From assembly GCF_001026905.1 (NCBI RefSeq), contig NZ_LAQL01000006.1, forward strand, positions 372,001-436,000: 64,000 nucleotides of DNA. The letters are read 5' to 3'. The notes under the pieces are model-generated. The model was not told where the DNA came from. It was given only the letters and a program-made list of their open reading frames with translations, and did no database searches. Positions within the stretch are counted from its first letter, which is position 1. Each line of letters starts with the position of its first letter. Position numbers and translations under genes: made by a program. Source of the stretch: Kiloniella spongiae. Its GTDB lineage: Bacteria > Pseudomonadota > Alphaproteobacteria > Kiloniellales > Kiloniellaceae. Positions 1 to 9,893 of the stretch are shown here, in pieces.

Positions 1-95
1 TGATTTGATTTAATCATCTCTCTAATTTCAGTTAAGAGATTTTCCTGTTCTTCTCTGGTGAGATATTCCGGATGGTATTCAAAACCGGCAATCAT
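1..95 (-). CDS. AlkB-like 2OG-Fe(II) dioxygenase, N-terminus only
   Basis: Reading the minus strand from an ATG at 95 gives 31 residues beginning MIAGFEYHPEYLTREEQENL before the frame leaves the window. The pattern of a short strand followed by P-x-[YF]-L-[ST]-x-E-E-Q and an amphipathic helix is the usual start of AlkB-family proteins, which oxidatively remove alkyl groups from DNA or RNA bases using 2-oxoglutarate and iron. The catalytic HxD...H residues lie outside the window, so the assignment rests only on the N-terminal resemblance. Another protein with a similar helix is possible. Confidence 0.45.
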   Translation of the reverse strand, partial: MIAGFEYHPEYLTREEQENLLTEIREMIKSN

Positions 96-152
96 TTATT
101 GGCTACTTTATGTTTATGGCTAAAGTTTATTTGCTGAGGTTTTATCTAGGAT

Positions 153-395
153 TCATTTCTGTGAGGTATCTTGAGGATTAATGATTCGCGTTTGTCGCTT
201 TTCTAGCAAGCGCATTGTAAAAAAGAGTAGTCCGCCAATGAGAGTCACGGCGAGGCCGAACCACTGTACAATTTCGTTTTTCAGAACATAGTGCGCTGTG
301 AGCATAACAACGATTCCAAACAGTACGTCTCCAATCGCAATCCACTTTATTAGTGTCCGGATATTGGGGCTGATTTTGGCTTTCTTTGTGTTCAT
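153..395 (-). CDS. Small two-helix membrane protein, unknown function
   Basis: Unrecognised protein of 80 residues from ATG at 395 (an in-frame TTG at 425 would add ten). After a basic N-terminus (MNTKKAKISPN) there are two hydrophobic segments, roughly residues 17-36 and 43-62, joined by a short loop. A basic/polar tail (EKRQTRIINPQDTSQK) follows, so both ends are probably cytoplasmic. It sits between the AlkB-like gene and dnaK, transcribed away from dnaK. Its length and position are compatible with a real small membrane protein, but I do not recognise a family and cannot assign a role. Confidence 0.5.
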   Translation of the reverse strand: MNTKKAKISPNIRTLIKWIAIGDVLFGIVVMLTAHYVLKNEIVQWFGLAVTLIGGLLFFTMRLLEKRQTRIINPQDTSQK

Positions 396-544
396 GACGG
401 CTAAATTCCCGGAATATTCGCGCAATGATTTACCTGAAAAATATCATAATAAAGGTGAGCGCGAAATTATTATATCACTAATCTATTGATTCATAATGTA
501 ATTTAACTTTCCTGAAAAACCTTATTTTTTTAGGCATATTGTTC

Positions 545-572
545 CTTGCAGTCCAAGCTCTGGCTGCATATA
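545..572 (+). promoter_or_regulatory. Possible heat-shock (sigma-32 type) promoter of dnaK
   Basis: CTTG at 545-548 and CATATA at 567-572 are separated by 18 bases. This resembles the alphaproteobacterial heat-shock promoter pattern CTTG-N16/17-C(C/T)TATNT. It would give a leader of about 100 bases before dnaK. That leader contains short inverted repeats (GGCAG 621-625 with CTGCC 641-645) and a second AT-rich element just upstream of the start. No CIRCE element was found. This is a pattern match only. Confidence 0.4.
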
Positions 573-681
573 TACTCCGTGAGCCCAAAAGAAGGGTTCA
601 CCCCTCAAAAGGGACCAGCCGGCAGTGCTTGGCATTAAGGCTGCCAAATCGGTTTGCTATATATAAGTGTGAGGAATAAAC

Positions 682-2598
682 ATGAGCAAAGTTATCGGTA
701 TTGATCTAGGAACCACAAACTCCTGTATCGCTATTATGGACGGTAAAGATGTCCGCGTTGTTGAAAATGCCGAAGGTGCACGTACGACACCTTCTATGGT
801 TGGTTTTACAGCTGAAGAGCGCCTTGTTGGGCTGCCCGCTAAACGCCAGTCAGTTACGAACCCTGAAAGTACTCTTTTTGCGATCAAGCGTTTGATCGGT
901 CGTCGCTTTAATGATCCGCTGACGAAAAAAGATATGGACCTTGTTCCTTATAAGATTGTTAAAGCTGATAATGGTGATGCGTGGGTAGAAGCCAACGGCG
1001 AAAAATACAGCCCATCACAGATTTCAGCCTTCATCCTGCAAAAGATGAAAGAAACTGCTGAAAGCTATCTTGGTGAACCTGTAACAAAAGCTGTTATTAC
1101 TGTTCCTGCTTACTTCAACGATTCTCAGCGTCAGGCAACAAAAGATGCCGGTAAGATTGCTGGTCTTGAAGTTCTCCGTATTATCAACGAGCCAACTGCT
1201 GCGGCTCTTGCATATGGCATGGACAAAAAAGGTTCTGGTACCGTTGTTGTGTATGACCTTGGTGGTGGTACGTTCGATGTGTCCGTTCTTGAAATCGGCG
1301 ATGGTGTTTTCGAAGTGAAGTCAACTAACGGGGATACATTCCTTGGTGGTGAAGATTTCGACAGCCGTATCATTGATTACTTGGCAGACGAGTTTAACAA
1401 AGAACAGGGTATCGATCTTCGTAAAGACACACTTGCTCTACAGCGCTTGAAAGAAGCTGCTGAGAAAGCAAAGATCGAACTTTCTTCTTCTACTCAAACT
1501 GAAGTAAACCTTCCGTTTATTACGGCTGATGCATCTGGTCCTAAACACCTTAACGTCAAGTTGACACGTGCGAAACTGGAAGCACTGGTTGATGATTTGA
1601 TTCAACGTACAATGGGTCCTGTTCAATCTGCGTTGAAAGATGCTGGTGTGAAAGCTGGTGACATCGATGAGATCATCATGGTTGGTGGTATGATTCGTAT
1701 GCCAAAAGTCCATGACACTGTTAAGGACTTCTTTGGCAAAGAACCACACCGTGGTGTGAACCCTGATGAAGTTGTGGCAACTGGTGCTGCTATTCAGGCG
1801 GGTGTTCTTCAGGGTGAAGTGAAAGATGTTCTTCTTCTGGATGTGACACCATTGTCTCTTGGTATTGAGACATTGGGCGGTGTTATGACAAAGCTGATTG
1901 ATCGTAACACAACAATCCCAACGAAGAAGAGCCAGACTTTCTCTACCGCCGAAGACAACCAGAGCGCGGTGACAATTCGTGTGTTCCAGGGTGAGCGCGA
2001 AATGGCTGCGGATAACAAAATCCTTGGTCAGTTCAATCTGGAAGGTATTCCGGGTGCGCCACGTGGTGTTCCACAGATTGAAGTTACTTTTGATATCGAT
2101 GCTAACGGTATTGTTAATGTTGGCGCGAAAGATAAGGCAACTGGTAAAGAACAGTCTGTTCGTATTGAAGCTTCTGGTGGTTTGAGCGACGCCGACATTG
2201 ATCAGATGGTTCGTGATGCCGAAGAAAATGCGGATGCAGATAAAGCACGTCGTGAATCTGTCGAAGTTAAAAATCAGGCTGAAGGTCTGATCCATCAGAC
2301 AGAAAAAACACTTAGTGAAGTTGGCGATAAAGTTTCTGACGAAGAAAAAGCGACGATCGAAGCTGCTGTTGCCGAGTTGAAAACAGCGCTTGAAGGTGAT
2401 GATGTTGAAGATATCAAAGCCAAGATGGAAGCATTGGGTCAGGCGTCAATGAAACTGGGTGAGGCACTTTATGCTGATGCCGGTGCTGAAGGCGCAGAAG
2501 GTGCTACGGAAGCGGCTTCTGAAGCAGAAGCTGACGACGGTGTTGTCGATGCAGACTTCGAAGAAGTTGACGACGAGAAGAACAGCAAAAGCGCTTAA
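682..2598 (+). CDS. dnaK: Chaperone protein DnaK (Hsp70)
   Basis: ATP-dependent Hsp70 chaperone of 638 residues, the normal length. The N-terminal ATPase domain carries the signature [10 protein letters not shown] at residues 6-15, the phosphate motif [10 protein letters not shown] and the adenosine motif [10 protein letters not shown]. The substrate-binding domain follows ([12 protein letters not shown]). The C-terminal lid ends in a low-complexity Ala/Glu tail with the acidic EEVDD cluster. It works with DnaJ, encoded 72 bases downstream, and with GrpE, which is not in the window. The start ATG has GTGAGGAA just upstream. A strong hairpin terminator lies between dnaK and dnaJ, so dnaJ is probably expressed partly by readthrough or from its own promoter. 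Confidence 0.98.
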   Translation: MSKVIGIDLGTTNSCIAIMDGKDVRVVENAEGARTTPSMVGFTAEERLVGLPAKRQSVTNPESTLFAIKRLIGRRFNDPLTKKDMDLVPYKIVKADNGDAWVEANGEKYSPSQISAFILQKMKETAESYLGEPVTKAVITVPAYFNDSQRQATKDAGKIAGLEVLRIINEPTAAALAYGMDKKGSGTVVVYDLGGGTFDVSVLEIGDGVFEVKSTNGDTFLGGEDFDSRIIDYLADEFNKEQGIDLRKDTLALQRLKEAAEKAKIELSSSTQTEVNLPFITADASGPKHLNVKLTRAKLEALVDDLIQRTMGPVQSALKDAGVKAGDIDEIIMVGGMIRMPKVHDTVKDFFGKEPHRGVNPDEVVATGAAIQAGVLQGEVKDVLLLDVTPLSLGIETLGGVMTKLIDRNTTIPTKKSQTFSTAEDNQSAVTIRVFQGEREMAADNKILGQFNLEGIPGAPRGVPQIEVTFDIDANGIVNVGAKDKATGKEQSVRIEASGGLSDADIDQMVRDAEENADADKARRESVEVKNQAEGLIHQTEKTLSEVGDKVSDEEKATIEAAVAELKTALEGDDVEDIKAKMEALGQASMKLGEALYADAGAEGAEGATEAASEAEADDGVVDADFEEVDDEKNSKSA

Positions 2599-2616
2599 GG
2601 CGGTTTTGGATTTCAG

Positions 2617-2642
2617 GGGGCTGGCAATTGCCAGCCCCTTTT
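2617..2642 (+). terminator. Rho-independent terminator after dnaK
   Basis: A perfect 9-bp stem GGGGCTGGC (2617-2625) / GCCAGCCCC (2630-2638) with an AATT loop is followed by TTTT. It lies 18 bases after the dnaK stop and before dnaJ, so it probably lowers dnaJ expression relative to dnaK. Confidence 0.85.
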
Positions 2643-2670
2643 CACCTTCTGATGAGGGAAAATTACACTG

Positions 2671-3807
2671 ATGTCCAAAAAGGATTTCTATGAGGTCTTA
2701 GGGGTTTCACGTTCGGCAGATGCCAAAGAGTTGAAATCGGCCTACCGCAAATTGGCGATGAAATACCACCCGGATCGCAATCCGGATGATGCCGAAGCGG
2801 AAAAAAAATTCAAAGAAATTAACGAAGCCTATGGCATTCTCAAAGATGACCAGCAACGTGCGGCCTATGATAACTATGGTCATGCTGCTTTTGAAAACGG
2901 CGGCCCAGGCGCCGGCGGTGGCTTTGGCGGCGGCGGTTTCGGCGGCGGTGGTTTTGCTGATATCTTCGAAGAGATGTTTGGTGGCTTTGGTGGCGGCGGT
3001 GGCCGGTCTGCTGGTGGGTCCCAGCGTGGTGGCGATCTTCGCTACAACATGGAAATTTCTCTGGAAGACGCATACACAGGTAAAGAAGCAGAGATTCGTA
3101 TTCCAAGTGCTGTTTCTTGTGATTCCTGCGACGGAAGCGGCGCTGCAAAGGGATCTTCCCCGGTAACCTGTGGCACCTGTAAGGGTAATGGCCGTGTGCG
3201 TATGCAACAGGGTTTCTTTACTGTTGAGCGAACATGTCACAGTTGTCAGGGTGTCGGTAAAGTTATCGAAAATCCTTGCGGAAACTGTCACGGTTCTGGC
3301 CGTGTGGAAAAAGAAAAAACCCTTCAGGTAAACATTCCTGCAGGTGTGGAAGAAGGCAATCGTATTCGTCTGGCTGGCGAAGGCGAAATGGGCGCCCGTG
3401 GCGGAACGCCGGGGGATCTTTACATATTCCTTTCCATCGAGCCGCATAGGATTTTCCAGCGTGAGGGCGCAGATATTTATTGTCGTGTTCCTATTTCGAT
3501 GACACAGGCCGCTTTGGGTGGTTCTGTCGAAGTGCCGACAATTGATGGTGGCCGGGCGAAAGTTTCTATTCCCGATGGTACACAGAGCAGGCAGCAGTTC
3601 CGTTTACGGAATAAGGGCATGTCTGTCCTCAGATCCAGTTCTCGTGGGGATATGTACGTTGAGGTAACGGTGGAGACACCGGTTAATCTGACAAAACGCC
3701 AGAAAGAACTGTTGCGTGAATTTGAAGAAGAGAGTGGGGATAATTCACCTCTAAGCTCTGGCTTCTTTAAGCGTGTAAAAGAGTTCTGGGAAGATCTTAC
3801 AGAATAA
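2671..3807 (+). CDS. dnaJ: Chaperone protein DnaJ (Hsp40)
   Basis: Co-chaperone of 378 residues that stimulates the DnaK ATPase and delivers substrates. Domains in order are the J domain (residues 1-70) with HPD at 33-35, a Gly/Phe-rich linker (about 75-120), and a cysteine-rich zinc domain with four CxxCxGxG repeats ([32 protein letters not shown]). The C-terminal beta-sandwich peptide-binding domains follow. This is a complete type I DnaJ. The ATG at 2671 is preceded by GATGAGGGA at a reasonable distance. A terminator follows directly, closing the dnaK-dnaJ unit. Confidence 0.98.
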   Translation: MSKKDFYEVLGVSRSADAKELKSAYRKLAMKYHPDRNPDDAEAEKKFKEINEAYGILKDDQQRAAYDNYGHAAFENGGPGAGGGFGGGGFGGGGFADIFEEMFGGFGGGGGRSAGGSQRGGDLRYNMEISLEDAYTGKEAEIRIPSAVSCDSCDGSGAAKGSSPVTCGTCKGNGRVRMQQGFFTVERTCHSCQGVGKVIENPCGNCHGSGRVEKEKTLQVNIPAGVEEGNRIRLAGEGEMGARGGTPGDLYIFLSIEPHRIFQREGADIYCRVPISMTQAALGGSVEVPTIDGGRAKVSIPDGTQSRQQFRLRNKGMSVLRSSSRGDMYVEVTVETPVNLTKRQKELLREFEEESGDNSPLSSGFFKRVKEFWEDLTE

Positions 3808-3830
3808 AGATCAGACCTTAATTACAAGAA

Positions 3831-3866
3831 AAAGCCTGTCAGCGATATTACTGACAGGCTTTTTTT
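3831..3866 (+). terminator. Rho-independent terminator after dnaJ
   Basis: A 12-bp perfect stem AAAGCCTGTCAG (3831-3842) / CTGACAGGCTTT (3851-3862) with an 8-base loop ends in a run of T residues. It lies 23 bases past the dnaJ stop codon. Confidence 0.9.
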
Positions 3867-3973
3867 ATGGCTTTCGTTTGATTTTTTGATCGAAGAATGC
3901 TCCACTTTTTGAACTTCTTGTTTCTCTGTTTTACCCCGTAGATTTCGGGTTATCCTTTTCAGAGGTTTTGCTT

Positions 3974-4612
3974 ATGTCACTTCCTTCGCTTGAATATTTT
4001 CTGGCTTATTGGCTTGCGAGTACCTTACTAGCCGCAACACCGGGACCAACGTGGCTTTATACCTTGACGATCAATATATCCGATGGTTGGCAAAAATCGC
4101 TTTGGATACCGATTGGCAATGGTTTGGGATTGTTGGTGCATCTACTTGCGGCTTTGGTAGGGTTATCGCTTCTCATTCAACAATCGGCAGTGGCTTATGA
4201 AATCCTTCGCTGGATTGGTGCAGGATATTTGTGTTTCTTGGCGTGGAAAATACTAACAGGAAAGGCAGATCTTGAGGTTGAAGCCAAAACTGTGCGGAAA
4301 AGGACCTCTGCATTTAAGATCGTGATGCAGTCGGCCTTGATCAATATTACCAACCCGAAAGTGATCATTTTCATGATTTCCTTTTTGCCGCAATTTGTGC
4401 GCCCTGAACTGGGGAATTTTAAGGGACAAATCATGCTTTACGGACTGATTCATATTATCAACGCGGGTTTAATCATAAGCCTTGTCGTTTTGTTTTCAGA
4501 GCGTATGAAATCGCTCTTTTCTGGTGTTGGCAAAGCGGCCAAAACCTTTCGGTTATTCGCTTCTATGTCGATGGTAGGGATTGCGCTTCGGGTTGCCTTT
4601 TCTGAAAAGTGA
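3974..4612 (+). CDS. LysE/RhtB-family amino acid exporter
   Basis: Membrane protein of 212 residues with about six hydrophobic segments. The family hallmark ATPGPTWLYTLTINIS lies near residues 19-34, and a central positively charged stretch follows the third helix. LysE/RhtB proteins export amino acids or related small molecules across the inner membrane; the substrate cannot be read from sequence. ATG 3974 is chosen over an upstream TTG because AGAGG at 3961-3965 is eight bases away. It is a single gene between the dnaJ terminator and dapB. Codon use and composition look like its neighbours. Confidence 0.85.
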   Translation: MSLPSLEYFLAYWLASTLLAATPGPTWLYTLTINISDGWQKSLWIPIGNGLGLLVHLLAALVGLSLLIQQSAVAYEILRWIGAGYLCFLAWKILTGKADLEVEAKTVRKRTSAFKIVMQSALINITNPKVIIFMISFLPQFVRPELGNFKGQIMLYGLIHIINAGLIISLVVLFSERMKSLFSGVGKAAKTFRLFASMSMVGIALRVAFSEK

Positions 4613-4760
4613 TCATCATTACCTATAGCTAATCACGAAGAACGAGGACTCCCGTTTCGGAAAAGAATGAGAGTTCGCTTGGACTGATCAGACTTAGCTG
4701 CTATCTCTTTTTGAAACAACTATACTATAGATAAACGCTGGTCTTTGACGGGAAAATAAG

Positions 4761-5567
4761 ATGAGTAACAAAATTGGAATTGTTGGTTGTGCTGGTCGCA
4801 TGGGACGCATGCTGACGGAGGTTATTGGTCGGACGGATAGCTGTGAAGTTTATGGCGGAACCGAACTTCCGGGAAGCCCGAACCTTGGCAAAGACCTGGG
4901 TGAGTTAGCGGGTATTGGCGCGATTGGTGTGAACGTGGGGGATGATCCCCTTGCCTTGTTCGAAGCCTGTGATGTCGTCATTGATTTCTCTGTACCAGAG
5001 GCAACACTTAATCACGCAAAACTGGCAGCAAAAACCGGATGTTCATTGGTTGTTGGGACCACGGGAATGACTCATGAACAGGTTGCTGAACTGGAAGCAG
5101 CAACAATAACAACCTCAATCGTTTTTGCCCGCAATATGAGTTTAGGCGTCAATCTCCTGATGTCTATTGTGGAACAGGTTGCGGCTTCTTTGAACGAAGA
5201 CTACGACATTGAAGTTGTGGAAATGCACCACCGTCACAAAGTTGATTCGCCTTCAGGCACAGCACTCGCACTTGGTGAAGCTGCGGCGTCGGGTCGAGGT
5301 GTTGATCTGGATAAGGTTGCCGACAAGGTCCGCGATGGTATCATTGGCGCCAGAAAACGCGGCGATATTGGTTTCGCAACACTGCGCGGTGGTGATGTCG
5401 TGGGGGATCACAGTGTGATTTTTGCTGCTGATGGTGAACGTATAGAGTTGGGACATCGGGCCAGTAACCGCGAAGTCTTTGCCCGTGGTGCTGTTAAAGC
5501 TGCTAACTGGTTGCAGGGCAAGGAAAACGGTTTCTACGATATGCGGAATGTCCTCGGATTGAAATAG
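4761..5567 (+). CDS. dapB: 4-hydroxy-tetrahydrodipicolinate reductase
   Basis: Enzyme of 268 residues in the diaminopimelate/lysine pathway. It reduces the DapA product to tetrahydrodipicolinate with NAD(P)H. The N-terminal Rossmann motif GCAGRMGR is at residues 9-16. The catalytic/substrate signature EMHHRHKVDSPSGTAL, with the conserved His-His and Lys and the SGTA phosphate-like loop, is near residues 155-170. Length matches the family (about 270). It is cytoplasmic and required for both peptidoglycan precursor and lysine synthesis. It stands alone between the LysE-type gene and its own terminator. Confidence 0.97.
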   Translation: MSNKIGIVGCAGRMGRMLTEVIGRTDSCEVYGGTELPGSPNLGKDLGELAGIGAIGVNVGDDPLALFEACDVVIDFSVPEATLNHAKLAAKTGCSLVVGTTGMTHEQVAELEAATITTSIVFARNMSLGVNLLMSIVEQVAASLNEDYDIEVVEMHHRHKVDSPSGTALALGEAAASGRGVDLDKVADKVRDGIIGARKRGDIGFATLRGGDVVGDHSVIFAADGERIELGHRASNREVFARGAVKAANWLQGKENGFYDMRNVLGLK

Positions 5568-5600
5568 ACTGATAATCCGGCTAATCGATCAGATGTTGCA

Positions 5601-5624
5601 AGGGAGCTTAGGCTCCCTTTTTTT
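5601..5624 (+). terminator. Rho-independent terminator after dapB
   Basis: The stem AGGGAGC (5601-5607) / GCTCCCT (5612-5618), with loop TTAG, is followed by a run of T residues on the plus strand. There is no T run on the opposite side, so it serves dapB and not the converging EamA gene. Confidence 0.85.
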
Positions 5625-5632
5625 ATGACGAC

Positions 5633-6529
5633 CTAGCTTCGTTTACGCTCACGATAGAGCGTATACAGCCCGCTAGAGACAACGACTAAAGCCCCGACAA
5701 TGGTCCATTGATCAGGGAACTCATCATAGAAAAGCCAGCCGAATAGCGTTGCCCAGACTAATAGTGTGTAATTAAAGGGCTGGATCGCAGACGGCGTTGC
5801 GTATTGAAAAGCGAAGATCAGAAAAAAATGTCCGAGACTGATAAAAATGCCCCCGGCGATAAGCGCTAGCCAGCCATATAGATCTGGCGTTACCCAGAAA
5901 AAGGGAATCATGAAAGTCACGCAGATCAGAGGGACAACCCCTGTATAAAATTGTGATGTTTCCCCGTCATCATAACGGCTGCTTATACGTAACAAAATCT
6001 GATAGACAGCAAAGGCAGATGCAGCAAGAAGGGGTAGAAGAAAGAGTTCGTTAAAGCCTTCGAAACCGGGGCGTAGAATAATCATTACGCCCGCGAAACC
6101 AACAAGCACAGCGGACCAACGGCGAATACCGACCTGTTCCTTTAGCCACAACGCAGACAGAGCCGTAACAACAATAGGGGCTACCGCCACAATTGCGTGG
6201 ACGTCGGCAATCGGGAGTAGTTTGAAGCTTAGGGTAAAGAGAAAGGCTTCGCCCAACAAAAAGACGGATCGAAAGACCTGTAGTGGTAAATTGTTGGATC
6301 GGGCGACTCTTTTTAACCCTTCTGGTCCTGCGCGGTAGAGTGCCATGCCGATGACAAAGACAGACAGGATAATATAGCGTACCCAAAGAAGCTGTGGCAG
6401 GGGATAAGTCTGTGCAACATGCTTCACAACAGCATCACCCGAAGAAAAGGCTGCCATGGCGATAATGGCCAGGACAATTCCCTGTCGTGTTGTATCTAAA
6501 ACAGATGCCTGACTTTCCTGTGTGCTCAC
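5633..6529 (-). CDS. EamA/DMT-superfamily permease
   Basis: Inner-membrane protein of 298 residues with ten predicted helices arranged as two EamA repeats. Repeat one starts near GIVLAIIAMAAFSSGDAVVK and repeat two near LLPLLAASAFAVYQILLR. Members of the drug/metabolite transporter superfamily export metabolites; RhaT-like and S-adenosylmethionine-type carriers belong here, and the substrate is not predictable. The start is GTG at 6529, preceded by AAGAAAG. It ends close to the dapB terminator on the opposite strand and is transcribed towards dapB. It is followed upstream by a 347-base gap that also serves the diverging kinase gene. Confidence 0.85.
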   Translation of the reverse strand: MSTQESQASVLDTTRQGIVLAIIAMAAFSSGDAVVKHVAQTYPLPQLLWVRYIILSVFVIGMALYRAGPEGLKRVARSNNLPLQVFRSVFLLGEAFLFTLSFKLLPIADVHAIVAVAPIVVTALSALWLKEQVGIRRWSAVLVGFAGVMIILRPGFEGFNELFLLPLLAASAFAVYQILLRISSRYDDGETSQFYTGVVPLICVTFMIPFFWVTPDLYGWLALIAGGIFISLGHFFLIFAFQYATPSAIQPFNYTLLVWATLFGWLFYDEFPDQWTIVGALVVVSSGLYTLYRERKRS

Positions 6530-6876
6530 AATGTGTCTTTCTTATCGATATTCTGCATTTTCATGCGACTTTACACGACAGTTTTGACCGCCGTTTGAGT
6601 AGGGCCGGGTAAAATTGTATGAAAATGAGATTTTGTAATCTTTCCTGACTTTGGCTTTTATTTATCGCATGGGCAAGGGGCAAGATAGTCAGTCGTTATT
6701 TCAATCACTTAAAGCAAAGCCTTTGAGGGGGGGCTATAGATAGAGAGCAAGCCGTGTGAGCAACGCATAGGTGCCCTGTGGCTTTGTGCTTGCCCAGAAA
6801 ATGGAACTGGCTATACTCCGCGCAAATTGTAACCGACCCGTGAGCAAACTCTGCGGGCCTATAATACGGAATTCTT
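6530..6876. other. Divergent intergenic region with one promoter-like site
   Basis: This 347-base gap separates the EamA gene (minus) and the PfkB kinase gene (plus). It holds no convincing gene. The only recognisable element is a plus-strand promoter-like pair, TTGCCC (6790-6795) and TATACT (6812-6817), with a 16-base spacer. This would give a roughly 55-base leader for the kinase. A TATAAT at 6861-6866 lies too near the start codon to have an obvious -35 partner. Confidence 0.4.
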
Positions 6877-7872
6877 ATGAGCGAAAACGCCAAACTTGAT
6901 GTTGTCGGCATTGGTAATGCCATCGTTGATATTGTTGCCACTGCGGATGATGCGCTGCTTGAAGAGCAAGGCATTATAAAAGGGGCGATGAATCTGATTG
7001 ATCAGGATCGCGCCGATGCGCTCTATGATGTAATGGGTCCTGCGATTGAACGATCTGGTGGATCTGCAGGTAACACCATGGCTGGTATTGCGTCGCTTGG
7101 TGGCAAGGGTGGTTATTTCGGTAAAGTACGTGATGATCAGTTCGGTCAGGTTTTCCGTCACGACATTCGCGCCGAAGGTGTTGAGTTTAATACCGAAGCT
7201 GCGACTGATGGTCCGTCTACGGCGCGTTGCTTGATTTTTGTAACGCCGGATGCTGAACGTTCAATGAATACTTATCTCGGCGCCTGTGTTAACCTTACAG
7301 TTACTGATATCGACGAAGAAATGATTAAGTCTGCCAAAGTTACCTATATGGAAGGGTACCTTTGGGATCCGGAAGAAGCGAAGAAAGCTTTTATCCATGC
7401 GTCTAAAACAGCCCATGCTGCCGGACGTAAAGTGTCACTGACGCTGTCAGATTCTTTCTGTGTTGGTCGTCACCGCGAATCTTTCCTGAATCTGGTGAAT
7501 AACTACGTGGATATTCTTTTTGCAAATGAAGAAGAAGCCATGGCGCTTTTCGAAGTTGATAACTTTGATGCTGTTCTGCAAGAGGTACGAGGCTGTTGTT
7601 CTGTCGCGGCAATTACCCGTGGCGAGAAGGGTTCAGTCGTATGTGCCGGTGATGAAGTTCACGTTGTTGATGCCATTCCTGTTGAACAGGTGGTTGACAC
7701 AACAGGGGCAGGCGACCTATATGCAGCAGGATTTCTTTACGGATACACGAACGGCTACAATCTTTATGACAGTGGTCGGATCGGTTCAATCGCCGCCGCC
7801 GAAGTAATTTCCCACTTTGGTGCCCGCCCAGAAACATCACTGGCGGAACTGGTAGAGGAAAAACTTAAGTAG
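6877..7872 (+). CDS. PfkB-family sugar/nucleoside kinase, adenosine-kinase-like
   Basis: Cytoplasmic kinase of 331 residues. The N-terminus DVVGIGNAIVDIVA matches the first PfkB strand. The GGSAGNTMAGIASLGG segment near residues 60-75 is the substrate-binding region characteristic of adenosine kinases. The second PfkB signature DTTGAGDLYAAGFLYG lies near residue 274, its final Asp being the expected catalytic base. Substrate preference for adenosine is inferred from the N-terminal motifs and overall resemblance; another sugar or nucleoside is possible. It is a single gene with its own probable promoter. Confidence 0.85.
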   Translation: MSENAKLDVVGIGNAIVDIVATADDALLEEQGIIKGAMNLIDQDRADALYDVMGPAIERSGGSAGNTMAGIASLGGKGGYFGKVRDDQFGQVFRHDIRAEGVEFNTEAATDGPSTARCLIFVTPDAERSMNTYLGACVNLTVTDIDEEMIKSAKVTYMEGYLWDPEEAKKAFIHASKTAHAAGRKVSLTLSDSFCVGRHRESFLNLVNNYVDILFANEEEAMALFEVDNFDAVLQEVRGCCSVAAITRGEKGSVVCAGDEVHVVDAIPVEQVVDTTGAGDLYAAGFLYGYTNGYNLYDSGRIGSIAAAEVISHFGARPETSLAELVEEKLK

Positions 7873-8032
7873 GTCATCGCTCTGTCACACGACTGCGCTA
7901 CAGACCTTAGAGGTTACGTAGTACAGAAAGACAAGAGCACATTGATAACGCCCAGGATGATCCGGCGTATTTGATGACCGAAGATAATGCGGGGCGCAGA
8001 AGCCCCTCTTTGATACATGAGAGTATAAGGCA

Positions 8033-9862
8033 ATGACTACAGCGCTTCGCAACGTGGCGATTATCGCACACGTTGACCACGGTAAAACCACTTTGGTGGA
8101 TGAGCTACTAAAACAGTCCGGAACATTTAGCGACCACCAAAAGGTCAATGAACGTGCAATGGACAGCAACGATCTGGAAAAGGAACGTGGTATCACGATC
8201 CTTGCGAAATGTACGTCTGTTACGTGGAAAGAAACGCGTATCAATATCGTTGATACACCTGGTCACGCTGACTTCGGTGGTGAGGTTGAGCGTATCCTGT
8301 CCATGGTTGATGGTGTTGTTTTGCTGGTCGATGCAGCAGAAGGCCCAATGCCACAGACCAAATTTGTGACATCAAAAGCTCTTGCTTGTGGCCTGAAACC
8401 AATTGTTGTTATTAACAAAGCTGATAAAGCAGATGCGCGCCCTGACTGGGTTGTAGATCAGGTTTTTGATATGCTTGTTAACCTTGATGCAACCGAAGAT
8501 CAGCTTGATTTCCCGGTTCTTTACGCATCTGCAAAACAAGGCTGGGCAATTACAAATCTTGAAGATCCGCAAGAAAACATGGAACCACTCTTCAAGTTGA
8601 TGATTGATATTCTACCTGCACCAACCGAAGAAGTTGATGCACCGTTTTCCATGCTGGCAACCACACTTGAAGCAGACAACTTTCTTGGACGTATCCTGAC
8701 GGGTCGTATTCATTCTGGGGTTGCCAAGGTGAATATGCCTGTGAAAGTAATCACTGCTGACGGTAAAACGATCAACAATTGTCGCTTGTCAAAACTATTG
8801 GCGTTTGATGGTCTTAAACGTGTTCCAGTTGATGAAGCCCGAGCGGGTGACATTGTGGCGATTGCTGGTATTCCTGATGCAACTGTTGCTGATACGATTT
8901 GCGATACATCTGTTGAAGAAGGTATTGCGGCACAGCCGATTGATCCGCCAACCTTGGCGATGACTTTCACTGTGAACGATTCTCCGCTTGCGGGCCGCGA
9001 AGGTGACAAGGTTACCAGCCGTATGATTCGTGATCGCCTGAACCGCGAAGCTGAAGGTAACGTTGCGATACGCATTAAAGAGAGCGATGCAAAGGATTCT
9101 TTTGAAGTTGCCGGTCGTGGTGAACTTCAGTTGGGTGTTTTGATTGAAAACATGCGTCGCGAAGGCTTTGAGCTTTCCATTTCACGTCCGCGCGTTCTGA
9201 TGCACAAAGATGAAACGGATACCTTGGTTGAGCCAATGGAAGAAGTTGTTGTCGATGTGGACGAAGAATATTCCGGCGTTGTTGTTGAGAAAATGGCAGA
9301 GCGTAAAGCCGAGCTAACTGACATGCGCCCATCCGGTGCGGGTAAAACTCGTGTGACCTTCCTGGCACCTTCACGTGGTTTGATCGGTTATCACGGTGAG
9401 TTCCTGACAGATACACGTGGTACTGGCATCATGAACCGTCTGTTCCACAGCTTTGGTCCCTACCGTGGTGCGATCCAGGGTCGTCGTCAGGGCGTCTTGA
9501 TCTCGAATGGTATCGGTTCTGCTGTTGCTTACGCCCTTTGGAACCTTGAAGAGCGTGGAGAGATCTTTGTGAACCCGGGTGATGCACTTTATGAAGGCAT
9601 GATCATCGGCGAGCACAGCCGCCCCAACGACCTTGAAGTGAACCCGTTGAAAGCAAAACAGCTGACCAACGTGCGTGCTTCTGGTAAAGATGATGCGATC
9701 AAGCTGACACCACCGCGTATTCGTTCTCTTGAACAGTCACTTGCATATATTCAGGATGATGAGTTGGTGGAAGTAACACCAAAATCAATTCGTCTGCGTA
9801 AGCAGTACCTGATCGGTCACGAGCGTAAACGTCACGCACGTACCAAAGAAGCTATCGGCTAA
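8033..9862 (+). CDS. typA: Translational GTPase TypA/BipA
   Basis: Ribosome-associated GTPase of 609 residues related to EF-G and LepA. It assists ribosome assembly and stress or low-temperature adaptation. GTP-binding motifs are AHVDHGKTT (12-20), the switch region with ERGITI, DTPGHADFGGEV and NKADK. The EF-G-like domains follow, with TypA-specific C-terminal sequence including SRGLIGYHGEFLTDTRGTG and the basic tail HERKRHARTKEA. Length and architecture are standard. The ATG at 8033 is preceded by GAGAGTATAAGGC. A clear terminator follows. Confidence 0.97.
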   Translation: MTTALRNVAIIAHVDHGKTTLVDELLKQSGTFSDHQKVNERAMDSNDLEKERGITILAKCTSVTWKETRINIVDTPGHADFGGEVERILSMVDGVVLLVDAAEGPMPQTKFVTSKALACGLKPIVVINKADKADARPDWVVDQVFDMLVNLDATEDQLDFPVLYASAKQGWAITNLEDPQENMEPLFKLMIDILPAPTEEVDAPFSMLATTLEADNFLGRILTGRIHSGVAKVNMPVKVITADGKTINNCRLSKLLAFDGLKRVPVDEARAGDIVAIAGIPDATVADTICDTSVEEGIAAQPIDPPTLAMTFTVNDSPLAGREGDKVTSRMIRDRLNREAEGNVAIRIKESDAKDSFEVAGRGELQLGVLIENMRREGFELSISRPRVLMHKDETDTLVEPMEEVVVDVDEEYSGVVVEKMAERKAELTDMRPSGAGKTRVTFLAPSRGLIGYHGEFLTDTRGTGIMNRLFHSFGPYRGAIQGRRQGVLISNGIGSAVAYALWNLEERGEIFVNPGDALYEGMIIGEHSRPNDLEVNPLKAKQLTNVRASGKDDAIKLTPPRIRSLEQSLAYIQDDELVEVTPKSIRLRKQYLIGHERKRHARTKEAIG

Positions 9863-9893
9863 ACGATCTTCGCTATCTTCGATAGATATGCTA

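Noticed and set aside
1438-2295. 285-codon open frame on the minus strand inside dnaK
   Set aside because: It is antisense to a strongly conserved gene, has the odd Cys/His/Thr-rich composition of frame shadows and no recognisable domain.
2707-3447. 246-codon minus-strand frame inside dnaJ
   Set aside because: Antisense shadow of the Gly-rich and zinc regions, giving repetitive Ala/Thr sequence.
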